Origin: Phoronis australis
Taxonomy: Eukaryota > Phoronida > Phoronidae
NCBI GenBank assembly: GCA_002633005.1
Contig: NMRA01000596.1
Span: forward strand, 63,494 to 127,493
Direction: 5' to 3'
Length of the DNA: 64,000 nt
Shown: one piece after another, positions 1-11,800 of the stretch
Layout: each line of letters begins with the position of its first letter
Position numbering within the stretch: position 1 is the stretch's first letter
Position numbers and translations under genes: made by a program
The notes under the pieces: generated by a model
The model's database searches: none
Told to the model about the DNA's origin: nothing
What the model saw: only the letters and a program-made list of their open reading frames with translations

Positions 1-740
1 CATGAAAGCAAAAGAAGGAAACACCCTTCTCCTAAGCCTGTCGCTAGCGAAGTGCCCGACACATACAGTCGCGCCCACATGCCCACGTAACAAAGGCGCA
101 CTGAGACGCAACAAAGACATTAGCATAAGAATAACTGAACATTTGCAACTAAATAAGAATAACAATAAGCGCAAAGTTACGAACGTCCCATTACAATAAA
201 AAATAAAAAGATACACTGTGTTTTCACTACAGGACATGAAAGATACTTTTGAAACTCAAAAAAGTCAATGCCAAATTAGCCAGCATAATTACACAAAGTA
301 TCATCGAGGATTGTGGCACTTGGCAGTCAATTTACTGAGGAGTGTGTTGGATTATGTTATAAAATGTTTTGTCGGTTCGGTGCTATAGTTTGCAAAGTAC
401 AGAATAGATGGTAATCTCGAGTGCTGAGAAAGAATTTATTGGAGTTAATTACAACATACTTTACACAAAATCACGAGTGCAAACTAATGAAGTACATCGT
501 TTGGAATGTGCTGACAGATAATGTACATGTATGCCAAGGTTGTATAGGTTGTAATGTAATCAATAACTTACATGTAAACTTGGAGAACTTCTTCCTTACT
601 TAAAAAGTAGCCTTCAGTATCAAAATGACTAGACACACCAGGTGCCAGCCACTAAAATACTTATTTGTCAACATGACTTATGATCGTTTAGGTTACATTT
701 CTTACAAGAATGTTATGTTCATTACATGTACTGTCTCAGT
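1..740. other. No gene seen at left edge
   Basis: AT-rich sequence with only short open frames on both strands and no recognisable motif. The missing last exon of gene A was not found here. Confidence 0.6.
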
Positions 741-1054
741 TCAATCCTCATCAATGTCTTCAAGCTGCTCAGAGACTTCATTTAGCGGATTGTCACAATA
801 AGTCTCTTGGCACAATCCACCTGTATGCGCGTGCAAGCCCATTCTCTCTGCAACTACAACGGAGAGCGCTACTAGCTTTGGGGCAGTTGCAGCATCCATG
901 TCAGTCATAATGGGTGCACACACGTACCAATTGTCTTCAAGTGTCCAGCCCCAGTCTGGAGGATCAATGTCATTTGCTATCCCCATCCAAACCATGACCT
1001 GGTAGTACACTCGGAGACAATGAAACCCGGGCCCTGCTGCATAAAACTTGCCAC

Positions 1055-1080
1055 CCGGCGTATAAGGCCTTATACGCCGG
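1055..1080. repeat. Perfect 26-bp palindrome at subterminal end of the Harbinger-like element
   Basis: Positions 1055-1067 (ccggcgtataagg) are exactly mirrored by 1068-1080. The same CCGGCGTATA core recurs at 2645-2672 as a 12-bp perfect inverted repeat with a 4-nt spacer. Such subterminal repeats are plausible binding sites for the element's Myb-like protein. Confidence 0.8.
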
Positions 1081-2129
1081 ATAACTTGGGTTCCATGAAA
1101 ATCGTATAAAAATATCCGCCGTATAACTCACACTATCTGCCGTATAAAATCACCCGACCATCAGACCTCGGATAACTCAATCAAAATGAATGAACCACTG
1201 AGAATTGTGTCCCAAGAAGTAATCAGTTTTAGAGTGTTAGGCAATGATATGATTTCAAATGAGACTGTTGCTTGTGGTGATTGGTGATTGGTTCTCGGAA
1301 GTTTCAGCAGTTGCTGGAGTGAAAATTCCTGAAATGAAGTTAAAAGTGCACAATTAAAGCGTTTTGATATTCATGCAAACGAGACCGATCACAAGCAGGA
1401 AATTATCCTAATCATTATCTGATCTTATGGAGCTCAATTTACTAAGCCGTCCAGGAGTGTCAACGTATGTTTTGAGGCATGGTGGGGGTTGGGAGAGGGT
1501 AACAAGACGGGAGATGATGTTTCCAGTTCCCGTCTTTCAGACTCATCGAATACCCGGCCGCTGCTTAGTATAGCCCCCATTTGGGACCCCGTACTTTCCA
1601 GCAACATTCCATCCGAGAATGCACGCTGCCGGCGAATCGCGAAGCACTTGTGCAAAATTGGGTTGTGTCCCAAGACTCAGTAATAGATGGCGGAAATTTT
1701 GTACTCAAGAAGCTTTGTTCGTGAGTAACTAAGACACCGAAAAGTTATGTAGGGCTAATTTGTCCATGTTCCCAGCCCCGGGATTTGATCAATCAACATA
1801 GGGCCATAGCTTCTATGTGTAAGAAATGGAAGAAAATGTTGTTTTTTGTAATTATGCAAAACTTGTGTTGTAGCGCTGCGGGATATTTGGTTCACATACT
1901 TGTAGCTACGTTCGTGCAATGTGTCTGTTCCGTTGATATCTATAATCCTGTGACATAGATTCCTTGAGTGAATGCCACGTAGCAAATAATTATTGAACAC
2001 CTAAGAGAGTTGTACGTTTCAATTTTGAAGAAAAGTGAAAAATAGAGAGCATTCTGATGAAGTGTTGTTGATAATGTATCATAAACCATAGAACATTCTC
2101 ATGTCACACTTGATTAATTCATACCTGTT

Positions 2130-2507
2130 TCAATTGCATCTTCCAGTCCACTGAAACAGGGTGTGACTGTAAACAATGCAACGATTTTTTTTCTCAGCCT
2201 CCTCCACGGGTTTGGGGCGAGAGCCTCCTCCCGTTTTCTTTACTTCTCTTTGCAGCTGGTTCTGTGAGGCTCTCGCCCCAGACACCATATGCCTCCACTT
2301 TTCCTTTGCATCAAATTGTGTTCTGTTTGCGGTTTCCAGACTTGTGATTTTAAAAGCTATCTCTTCCCAAACAGAGTTCTTTTCGGCCTTCGTCACCTTC
2401 TGACAGAACTTGCTGTTAAATACTTGCAAGTTTGACTCTGCAAGTTCAGTCAGAAGGCTGATTTCGTTCTTTGTCCAATTACAAGATTTTTTCTTAGCTT
2501 CAGCCAT
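2130..2507 (-). CDS. Myb/SANT-like DNA-binding protein of a Harbinger-like element, 125 aa
   Basis: The protein begins 'MAEAKKKSCNWTKNEISLL', a trihelix/Myb-like start. It then has conserved aromatic positions ('NSVWEEIAFKIT', 'EKWRHMVSGA') and a typical linker 'KKTGGGSRPKP'. This is the Myb_DNA-bind_5-type domain that helps Harbinger transposases bind element ends. Related full proteins are usually about twice as long. Here the sequence ends soon after the linker in an unrelated-looking tail ('LFQWTGRCN'), so it is probably truncated. The start is the first Met of the open frame and fits the family. Confidence 0.65.
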   Translation of the reverse strand: MAEAKKKSCNWTKNEISLLTELAESNLQVFNSKFCQKVTKAEKNSVWEEIAFKITSLETANRTQFDAKEKWRHMVSGARASQNQLQREVKKTGGGSRPKPVEEAEKKNRCIVYSHTLFQWTGRCN

Positions 2508-4151
2508 TTCTCTGTACCATGGTAACAGGAATTATGGGTATTGTCTTATATGATATCCCATTTGGCTATCCACAGTATAACATAGATATCCGCCGGATAG
2601 TTATCCGAACCTTATCCAAGTTTTGTGCAACCCAAATTTACATGTATACGCCGGATAAATATCCGGCGTATAGTTCTTATCCGGCGAATAAGCTCTTATC
2701 CGCTGGATAGTTATACAGACTTTTATGCAACCGGGACCTGGTGGATTATTCCGTTGGTGGAAGACATTCGGCAGTAACGAAAGACTTAGAAGCAACAACT
2801 ATCTTGGTAAATATGTTGTAACGCATGGCTGCCAGAGAACACGTTTTCTCTCTACCATACATTGCGACCATCGCTTGACTGCCAAGTACCTCTATATCAG
2901 CGGGGCTCACACCTTTTCGCGCACGTCTGGAGTTTCAAGTTTCTGAAAGTGTGATTTCGTTCCAATGACATACACACGAGACGTTGAGCCGTATCCTGTG
3001 AAGGGGTGCAGGAATAGTAGGTGGGTACACAACTTAATCCTGAGCATACACTTCATCCAATTTATGTCGTATACTTTCAGATTAGTTCTATGATCTAAAA
3101 ATATTGGTTTCCCCCATCAGCAAAGGCTCCAACATTTCAGTGGCCTCCTTGCTCATTATTGTGGTGCAAAGCATAATTTTACTGCTAGCTGTTGCCTTTT
3201 GCAATGTTCACATCAGCACCACCCCCGCTGCCTGAACGACTGTGCATCCCATTTTTGCAGCTGGTCACGTATTTCGGCGATCAGTAGCTTCTTACTGTCG
3301 ATGAACAGGAATTCATCTTTCTTTCCATCAAATTTGGTTTATCCAGTGAAGTTTACAGTCGGATAGCTGCCGATCTGTCTCTGTCTCTGCTGGACGTAAT
3401 CCTTTATCGAAGAACCTGCACCACAGCCATCATAGTTCTTTGCTGTGAAGTCAACATATGCTCCGGCAATTCTTTCCTTGTATCTCTCTTCTTCCGTTTG
3501 AGCTAGTGCACCAAATATCTCCCACGAAGCAAAAGACTTTCAGTCTGGAGGTGTACTGAAAGTGTGGAGTCTGGTGCTCCTTCACGTGCATGAGCATTGG
3601 AATGGTGGTCATTGACGACTTGAGACAGTTTAGGTTTGTCAGTCTTCCTCAAGAGTCAGGTTGTCCTCAAAGAGGGACGGTGGGTAAGCACTGAGCTCAA
3701 AACTCGTCACTTCCTAAAGGAACATGTCTATGGGCAGGGATACCACCAGGAATCGCTGAAGAGCAAGCTAGAATCGATGGTTCTGTCACGGCCGATCTGG
3801 GCAGCAGCTGCGTTTCTCAGAAGTTTCTCTTTTCTCTTAAAAGAGGAAGAAAAGACAGCTTGTCCGACCATTCTCTTAATGATTTTGTTCCCAAAAGATT
3901 CTTATTCATGCACGCTGACGTCTTCGATGGCGAAAACACCATCGGTGATATTGCGCAGTATAGGATCTCAGGAAAAAGGTGAAAATGTGGTCAGCCTTGT
4001 GCTTATCTTCGTAAGGTCGTATGCATCTTTCAGTTCTGGCACTGGTTTCTTCTTTGTGTTGTTTGCTTGCTGTTTTGACTTCTGACCTTATGGTAGCCGA
4101 CATTGTCCTCAATGCTCGCTGCTCCTCTGTCATTTTACTGCCATGAGACAA

Positions 4152-5880
4152 GCCACCTGCGCTTGTTAGCGATCTAATTACCGTTTATTAATTGTCTTGA
4201 TCACTGATTTTGGCATTTTGCCCAGGGCTTCTAGTTTCTTTGCGTGGATTTTTTGAACAAAAACCAGTGACAAACAAATATACATTAGACCATTTTGGTG
4301 ATTTTTATGTCAAGCCAATGCTTGCATTAAGTGTTTGAATGCTATAAATGCATTGTTCATTTTTCAAAATAATTCAGTCAGATTTCACTCACATCTAAAT
4401 GTTTTAAGATCATTCAGTCATAAATCAGTCACAGTCAATCATACACTCGATAAGAGATTAAAATAATAGACAAATCAGTGATTTTTGGTTTAACTTCTTG
4501 AATTTTAGCCGCAATCTTGAATTTTACTGATCATATCTGAATTTTACCCACACCAATCAGTTGTTCACCCCTTAAAACCATAGACTAGAACCAAAAATTA
4601 TGTCTCTATCACAATTATTGAAAAGTTATATCTGTTTTTAGTGATTCGAATTAGCGTGGCGGCCATCTTGGAAATGATACAGACTTCTTTTCTGTCAATA
4701 AGTACAGTATACCCAGTAGGAACTAAAACTGTTGTAAAACAATTGTTGCACTTAGATATGGATCGGATGACTATTTGTCATAAATTGACCTGTACATTTG
4801 TTTTCCAAACTCAAGGTAAAGATTTATTATCCAGAAGGTTCAAAAGTAAAACTGTTGACGTTCAAGAGGTGAGAGGCAAACACAATTAGTCATTATTCCA
4901 TTCTTGAAATCACTGACATAAGACCACATCCACGCAGAGCCAATATCTGAAAGTTACTGCTACGCCAGGCCAGTAACTTTCAATTGTTACTAGCTCGGCT
5001 TCAAATCCACTGGCCCCGACACACCTGTCAGAACGCAGATTGCGACGTGGTGCTGGGGAATAACAACTGCATGATGTGGGTAATGTAAGGCCCCGAAGTA
5101 CGTCATTAGTGCTAAAGTCGCCGATTAATTTGTAGAATATTTTGTTTTCACTTTTAAAGTTGTCAATGAATACAACTGCATTTCGCTTAGTATAGATGAG
5201 GTGCAAACAGCATTGTTGTTTAGTTCCTGCTATAGTTAATAGTATGCAAATACATTTATTAGATTTCGCTTGTATCGATAAGGGGACATGTTCTTTTGAA
5301 ATTGTCAAAGAAAGATGGGAAGAATGTGAGGTTACCCAAAAACGCAAAGAAATTGATGAACATTTTGCTAGTGTTTCCCTGTATGTATCGCCATATGTCC
5401 GGCAACTGAATGGGGTCAGAGTGCTTCTCTGTTCCCGACCATTACATTTCTCACAACGTTGTGTTAGAAGGGATTAGCTTAATTTAATCACGTATGGTGA
5501 GATGGGCTGGTGTAGAACTAGGACTGCGTTCCACAGACCTAAACACTTATTAACCGAGAACTTTATCCAGAATCTTCAGCTATTTTATCTCACAAGGTAT
5601 TATTTTTATTCATTTATTCAATATCCCAATTTCATAATAGAATCACTTTCGGTGGCTGCCGTTTTCTTAGGCTACGCTACTAAGGTCTGGGGCATACTAG
5701 CCAAACATTCGCCTTTCACAAACGTGCTTTTGTGTGGTCATGCGAGATCTTGCATTTCTCTTATAAACTTAGCCTCCTGAAGGCCTTTCAGATTGATGTC
5801 CCGTTTTTAATTGTCAGAAACTGTGAGTATGCATGGCTGATATAACAATCCCAGGTTATTGTTTTGTGTTATGTATTTAC
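4152..5880. other. Non-coding stretch downstream of gene A exon 5
   Basis: AT-rich, with many CAGTCA-type short repeats at 4270-4560 and one interspersed repeat at 5035-5130. The minus strand was read for the final 164-nt exon of gene A, without success. Confidence 0.6.
5035..5130 (-). repeat. Interspersed repeat, copy 1
   Basis: On the minus strand it reads 'actaatgacgta.ttcggggc', 'cacatcatgcagttgttattccc' in part, and 'agcaccacgtcgca'. The same order appears on the plus strand at about 18847-18935 in intron 2 of gene A. The family is unknown and it is probably a transposon fragment. Confidence 0.6.
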
Positions 5881-8800
5881 CGCTCAAACACGAGTTGTTC
5901 TTATTGCAGTGACACCCAACGGTTGCTGCGTCTGCCCAGTACTTTCGCTGCACGTTACTTCGACCATACCACCAGGAGAAGTAGGTGTTACCGTCGTTCT
6001 TTGACCCACGAGAGGCGTGGCAGTCTCTCTTCAAATGCTGCTTACACTCGCTGGAAGCGTTCATTACCGCGCCTATTTGATCCATGCTTGGGCCGTATGT
6101 CACCTCGAATACTTCTTTGGCTTCTTGGGTACCAGAATGAAAACTCATCTGACTCTCCTAAAATGGTGATGCATATTTTGTTTAATACCACGTGGCCAGT
6201 ATATTAAGCATGTCTGTATACAGTATATGTACCTATCCACATCCATACAAAGCTATGGAAATAATGTTATTAGATAGGAAAACAAATTAAATCTTCAAAA
6301 TAATGATTCCTCTGACTATCAGAATAGACGTTATGAGGAAAAATTCAATTTTGCATAATGGTGGCATTAATTTGCATGTTCACAACTTTACAATGCTGGA
6401 GGGTTGCAAATGGTCACCACCCCTGAATCATGTTTGCCAATCCTTTTGTTACATGAATCGTAAAGAAAAACTAGAAGGCCAACCAAGTTTAAATAATTAC
6501 AGTTTTGGTACCCAAACTAAACCTCTGCAATCACATACATCTATGTTTCATGAAATTATAGAAATTGTGTATAACCCACTTTGATTTCTAAGTCTCTCGT
6601 CGAGAGGGTCATGTGCTTATGTCTTTCCATATACATGTAACATGATTAAAATCAAATGCATGGGCATACAGCACTACAAAATGGTTAAAAACCTACATGT
6701 ATGTATTGAGTTTTGACAGATAGGGTATCAGTTTTGTAGGTCGCTGTAATATACTTTAGATCCACGGCTGCACGACGTGTCCCGGCGGTGGTACAGTATT
6801 AATGTTGAAACACGTAAACATTTGGCCGGCTAAGGGAGAAGAACCGAGACTGCTCCACTACATGTCCACAACATACAGTACACGGCAACATATACTGTGC
6901 ATGTACATGGAAAGTCTAGCCAAGTTCTTAAAGCCGCAAAAGTCCAATCTGTTCTGGTGTCAAAAAAAAAACTTCTTCATGGACCGGATGCAATTCAAAG
7001 AAAGAACAGATAGTTCTTCTTAATCCCTGTAGATATCAGAGGCCCGTTCCAAGAAACTAACTTAATTTCATTTTTAATTAAATCTACAAATTGTTTCATC
7101 TTCCAAACTTTGAAACTTCCACTTCCGATAAATTACGCCAAATTTAAGACAAAACTTAAGTCAAACTGAGGAGTATTTTCTTGGAACGGACTTGGCATAA
7201 TTTTAAGTTTGTCTTCAAATTGACAAGTTTAACAAGTTTAATACTCGTCTTAGCTAAGTCAGTTTTCTTTGAACGTGCCCCAGTTTTACAACGCCAAGTG
7301 GTCTAAATCCATAGTCAGTTCTTTTTGCCGAAGATAATTTTCCTGGGTTGACCATTGCAAGTATGTAGATATTAGAAACATGGATGCGTCTGCTGCTAGA
7401 CCAAACCTGATCGTGGTGAAACACAGTGCCAGGTGGTGTCGTCGACATGTCGCAGTAAACAAGGAAAGGGTCAAGGCCGTTGTTGTTGTCGTCAGTGTCA
7501 ATGAAGTAATTACCGCTGGTAATGAAACTGCCATTTCTGTATCCTGAACACGAGGATGCGTCTGTAAACGAAGCCAAAACTTTGAAGTTATCAACCATCT
7601 GTATTGATGTAAAACAATTTAAAATTAAATCAAAATATCTTAGGAACTGCAGACAAAAAAGTCAGTCTCTTTCTCCTTGTTTGTCCTACATGGAGACCTA
7701 TATCTGTTTCATGAAAGAAGCTAAATATTGAAATATCTGTTTATTTGCCAAATTTCAACAAGCTGTTGATTTTAATTTTGTGGAAGTATTTTTTTCATGA
7801 AAGTAAAAAGAAGGTTTAATTTGATATTTATATTTTTGCCAATGTGGTATTTATTTCTTTTAGTAGCATTAAGCGCTAAAGAAAGGTACATGTATATTTA
7901 TCACAAAACCTCGCTATAAACAACACGTTTAAATTTCACAGTGTGTGATGTCAAAAAGGCTGACACAATTTTTTAAATATGCAGTTTTGCAATTCTTCAT
8001 GTAAATCATAAAAGCCTTATTTTTGGAGACCAGTGCAGAAAGCAACTTATCTGAAAGTCCCATGTGATTGCAAATATTAATTTGTGGATACGATGTTCCA
8101 AATATAGTTAGATATGAATAGTTTTTTGCGTTCTACATGTAAATACATGTAAGTTACCACAACTGTCGTGGAACGGGTCAGAGAAATCACATCTAAGTTC
8201 CTCAAGTAAAAATTTGAAACCAATTTCTCAGCGGTAAATTGCCGGAAGACGAGTTACAACCGTTTTGAATACGACAGCACTATTTCAAGACATGTTGATT
8301 CAAATGACTTGCGTCCATCACTTGCCTCTGCGTAGAGCTACGACATGTGACAAACGGTCTCAGTGGAGGCTTTTCCAACTTTATGCCTTGAGGAAAATCG
8401 CAGAATGAAAAAACGAAATCAAATAGTAAAGCTCACATTTGATTTAAACAAATTTAGGGGCATACTTAAAGGAAGGAGTTGGTTTTCTCACGTGCTCATA
8501 GAACGCCGGGGCTTATACACTGTATGCAACCCTGAGAAAATTGAAACACACTGTATCAAAGTATGGTGATATCATAAATCAGTATCCTTATTGCTATTCT
8601 GCAAAGATCAATAACTATAATTTTTGTTACTTTTGTTTTCATTGCAATTGCTTTTGTTCTTGTAACCGGTTTTTCTGTTATAAAACGCCAGTGTTAAGCT
8701 ATGTCTTCGGTGGATATCTTTTTTCAGTTGAATTTCAACCCAGTGTATTCAAGAGTATCGTCATCCGATGATGTAAAGAAAAAAACCCTTTTCTCAACCA

Positions 8801-11800
8801 CTTTTAATGTAAGTGTTACGCTAATGAACTTACAGTGGGTAGTAAAACTGGTTTCAGTAACAGCTGTGTTTACTCCAAGCGGCCTCACATTTGTAGCAGT
8901 GATCCTTATCACATATTCGGTAAATGGAAGTAGTCGGTCAAGGGTCTCCTCAACTGGTACTCCTCGTCCATGATCATAAACACCGTCAGCAAATGTACTG
9001 GAAATAACCACACTAGTTGGTAATAAACAGCTACAGTCAAAATAATAAGTACAGTGTACATGTACCTTTGGTGCGTGCCACAGGCCAAGTGACTAGAAAG
9101 AAAAGCGAAGTCTTACAATACCGCGAAAAATCTCGCGAAAGAAAGGCTAGTTTTTCGAATATGCGGAATGTTGTATTATGGCACATATATCAGACACAGT
9201 AAACCAATGTTTCTTCAATATTACATGGAGCCAAGTGTTCGTTCCGCAAGACCATGACTAACGTCTTTGTTCTACAAAACGCAGCCCCGATTTGTTTGTG
9301 TTCGTCAACGTGTCGTTTTCGTGCTAAAAACTCCTGAAGTTATTTGTAAGATTTAATCGATTAAATAAAATCATAACAGTGTAAACATTATACAGCTTCA
9401 GCCAATCGAACAGCTCATATAGGCGTGTGCAGTCGCCCATTACATTTTCCCTAGACCTGAAAGCACTTTCATGTAATTCACGAGCTCTGAAAAAAGAAAA
9501 CTAGTCGATAGATTGGAGTAATATAACCAATCCAAGTTCGAAACGATTGACCAGTGCTTTGTGTTGGTATCGCCAAGCAAATTATCTATCGACCACAGTG
9601 TTTGACCTGTAAAGTGCAGTTGACTTGAATTTCCTGTCAATTCTCCGCGGAGTGAAGTTCATGACATACATGTACATTCTTTCGAGATTCACTCTGCCAG
9701 GAATTATTGCTGACGTAAGACCAGTCACTTACGAGGGACTTGCAACGCCTTTCCTTTCATCTCTGTTATCTTGTTTAATCTCGTCAAACTCGAGATATCA
9801 AAAGAATCCCTTTGGATCACACACACCATGTTAGCTCTCTTACCAAAGATTGTCAGGGTTAGAAATCGCGGGCAAATTAGGCCGCAAACTTTTAATCAAA
9901 ATTATTCGACACTCGTGCCAACGTACGTGTGTAAGTGTGTATGTATGTATGCCTGTATGTTCGGTGTATTGTGGAAGATGTCCGCACTCTGTATGCACAT
10001 ATTAGACTGCCCTCAGATGAATTGTTTTTTTTGAAAAATGGCAGAGAGATGTAAAAAATCCGAACAAGGTCGTGAGATGCCTCAACTCTTCTTCAGGAAA
10101 ATTTGTCGTCCTTCATTTTGGGGAATTGGTGACTGTAGGCTGACTTCATTAAGAGTCAACAGGGACTACTACTTGACCTAATAATTGGAAACAAAGTAAA
10201 CTTTCTGTCGACAAGTGCTTGAAACTAATTGTGTGTTGTTCCGAAAATGAAATAAAAATGTGTTCCTATGAGTTTACACCGGTTTTACAAAGCACATTGG
10301 TTTTCACCGAAAATTTCCTCCAATAGTTCAGCATCCTAATCTCACCAAGCAATCATTTAAAGAGCTGCCATTTCCCTATAGTAGGCCTACATACAATAAG
10401 CTCGGAAGAGTAACATTTCGCTGTTAAAATTTATTTTGGAAAGGTCCACTTTTGTAGGAGGGCACACAATAGCAAAGAGTTTTATGATTTACATAAAGAG
10501 TCTCAAAAATTTGTATGAAATGAAAAGTAACTGATAATTTTGAAAAGATCAATAACAGTTTTGAGGTTTCAACTTGGACATTTGTAAATGTTCAAGATGC
10601 CGTGATTTTGTTATTTGTGTGTCTTCTGTTTTACTAGACTTTACTAAAAGGACATAAACGCATGACCCAATTGTTAGTAAATTGGTTCTGCGGAATTTTC
10701 ACTGAAATTACTACAAACATTAAAAATCAACGGCAATATTGAAATTTGTACAAAATTACTAAATCTGCTTGGCAAGGTTGTAAAAGGACAAACTTTCGAA
10801 ATTCTGAGTTTGTCTGGAAAGGTGTGTGAATTTAGAATCTGATTGATCATGGGTTAAATTGGATTTTTAAAGAAATTACTAGATAAGTCATCAAATTATT
10901 GATAGTTCTTGTGATTGAGACCTAAGGATTTTTATTCACTTCTCCTTCTGATACTATTCGGAATTTTTGAAATTTGAAGTCTTTAGCTTTCTTACTCTGA
11001 AACATGTTGTTATTAAACTTAGCTTGTGTATATTAAAGTTGCATTTTACCAGTGTTTTAAAGGTGTTAATTAGGGTTGTCATTTGTTTTATTTGCATTTG
11101 TTATGTGAAGTTAATACTCTAGTTTGATGCTCAGTTCTTTGGAAGAGTATAAGGCTAAAATTTATTGATGACAGTATTTACAGTTTCGAAGAATACTTTT
11201 TTTATGCTTGGATTTGGCTATGTTGGTTTGGAATTTGCAATGACAGACTTGACAAGTTCATAGAATTTTAACTCAATTGAATAAATGCTGCAAAAGATGG
11301 ATTGTAGGGCACGACATTTGTTGCAGAACTTTTCTCTCACTTACATGGAACTAAATATGTCTTTATTAATTCATAGGTTATTTTTGTGTTTCCTTTTGTT
11401 GAATGTCCTGAAATGTCGAAGTTTGGTGATTTATTGGTGTTAAGCGATGACTTCAAGCGATAAGCTGACACCAATAAACCGTGTTATGAACTGCTGAACA
11501 GACTGCGTGTGAAACCAATGACGTCATTGGATAATTTCAACACCTCCGTCTGCCGTCATGTGTCAGGTAACGCAACCGTACGTGTCGTTATGGAGTAGAA
11601 CATCTTTTTGGGGTGGCATACTCCTTTAAGCATACTCTTCAGTACACCGTTAACATTTGCTTCATGGATATAAACCGTGCAACTTCTTTCAGTACTTCTG
11701 AGGTAAACTGTGGCACACAGTCACTAAGCACCTCTCGTGGAACGCCAATTCTACACAAGGTTTCAATTAGTGCTTCTGCAACTCGCTCAGCTTCTATTCT

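Larger units (their letters stand above)
1029..2745 (-). mobile_element. Harbinger-like DNA transposon with terminal inverted repeats, lacking a nuclease gene
   Basis: The left end (about 1029-1045, 'gggccctgctgcataaaa') matches the reverse complement of the right end (about 2724-2741, 'ggtcccggttgcataaaa') at most positions. Both ends are followed by clusters of the motif CCGGCGTATA and its reverse complement. The element encodes a Myb/SANT-like protein at 2130-2507, the accessory protein type that accompanies Harbinger transposases. No HARBI1-type nuclease is recognisable, so it is probably non-autonomous or internally deleted. It interrupts a pseudogene whose coding fragments continue on both sides. 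Exact ends and target duplication are uncertain. Confidence 0.65.
741..4151 (-). pseudogene. Degenerate member of a dispersed multi-copy invertebrate gene family, split by a transposon
   Basis: Minus-strand reading gives ordered fragments with stops and frameshifts: 'MTEEQRALRTMSA' (near 4140), 'GNKIIKRMVGQAVFS' (about 3890-3840), 'SFELSAYPPSLFEDN' (about 3700), 'AGAYVDFTAKNY' (about 3470), 'FDGKKDEFLFIDSKKLL' (about 3330), 'DVNIAKATASSKIMLC' by frame correction (about 3180), 'SLAAMRYNIFTKIVVASK' (about 2830), 'LPPTE' (about 2765). Beyond an inserted element come 'FHCLRVYYQVMVWMG' (about 1025) and 'PPDWGWTLEDN', 'PIMTDMDAA', and in another frame 'RCSCRENGLA'. This order is that of an intronless high-copy family seen in cnidarian and other invertebrate genomes, ending in a cysteine-rich tail. 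Its function is not known to me; it behaves as a transposon-like gene. This copy is dead. Confidence 0.6.

Noticed and set aside
3636-4085. 149-codon plus-strand open frame
   Set aside because: It lies antisense to recognisable fragments of the multi-copy pseudogene read on the minus strand.
4910-5347. 145-codon minus-strand frame considered as the last exon of gene A
   Set aside because: It lacks the CNCD and LGPLIC motifs, the phase-1 acceptor leads to a stop after a few codons, and part of it is the interspersed repeat also found at 18.8 kb.
5502-5780. 92-codon plus-strand frame near gene A exon 5
   Set aside because: It lacks features of a protein and lies in AT-rich sequence downstream of gene A exon 5.
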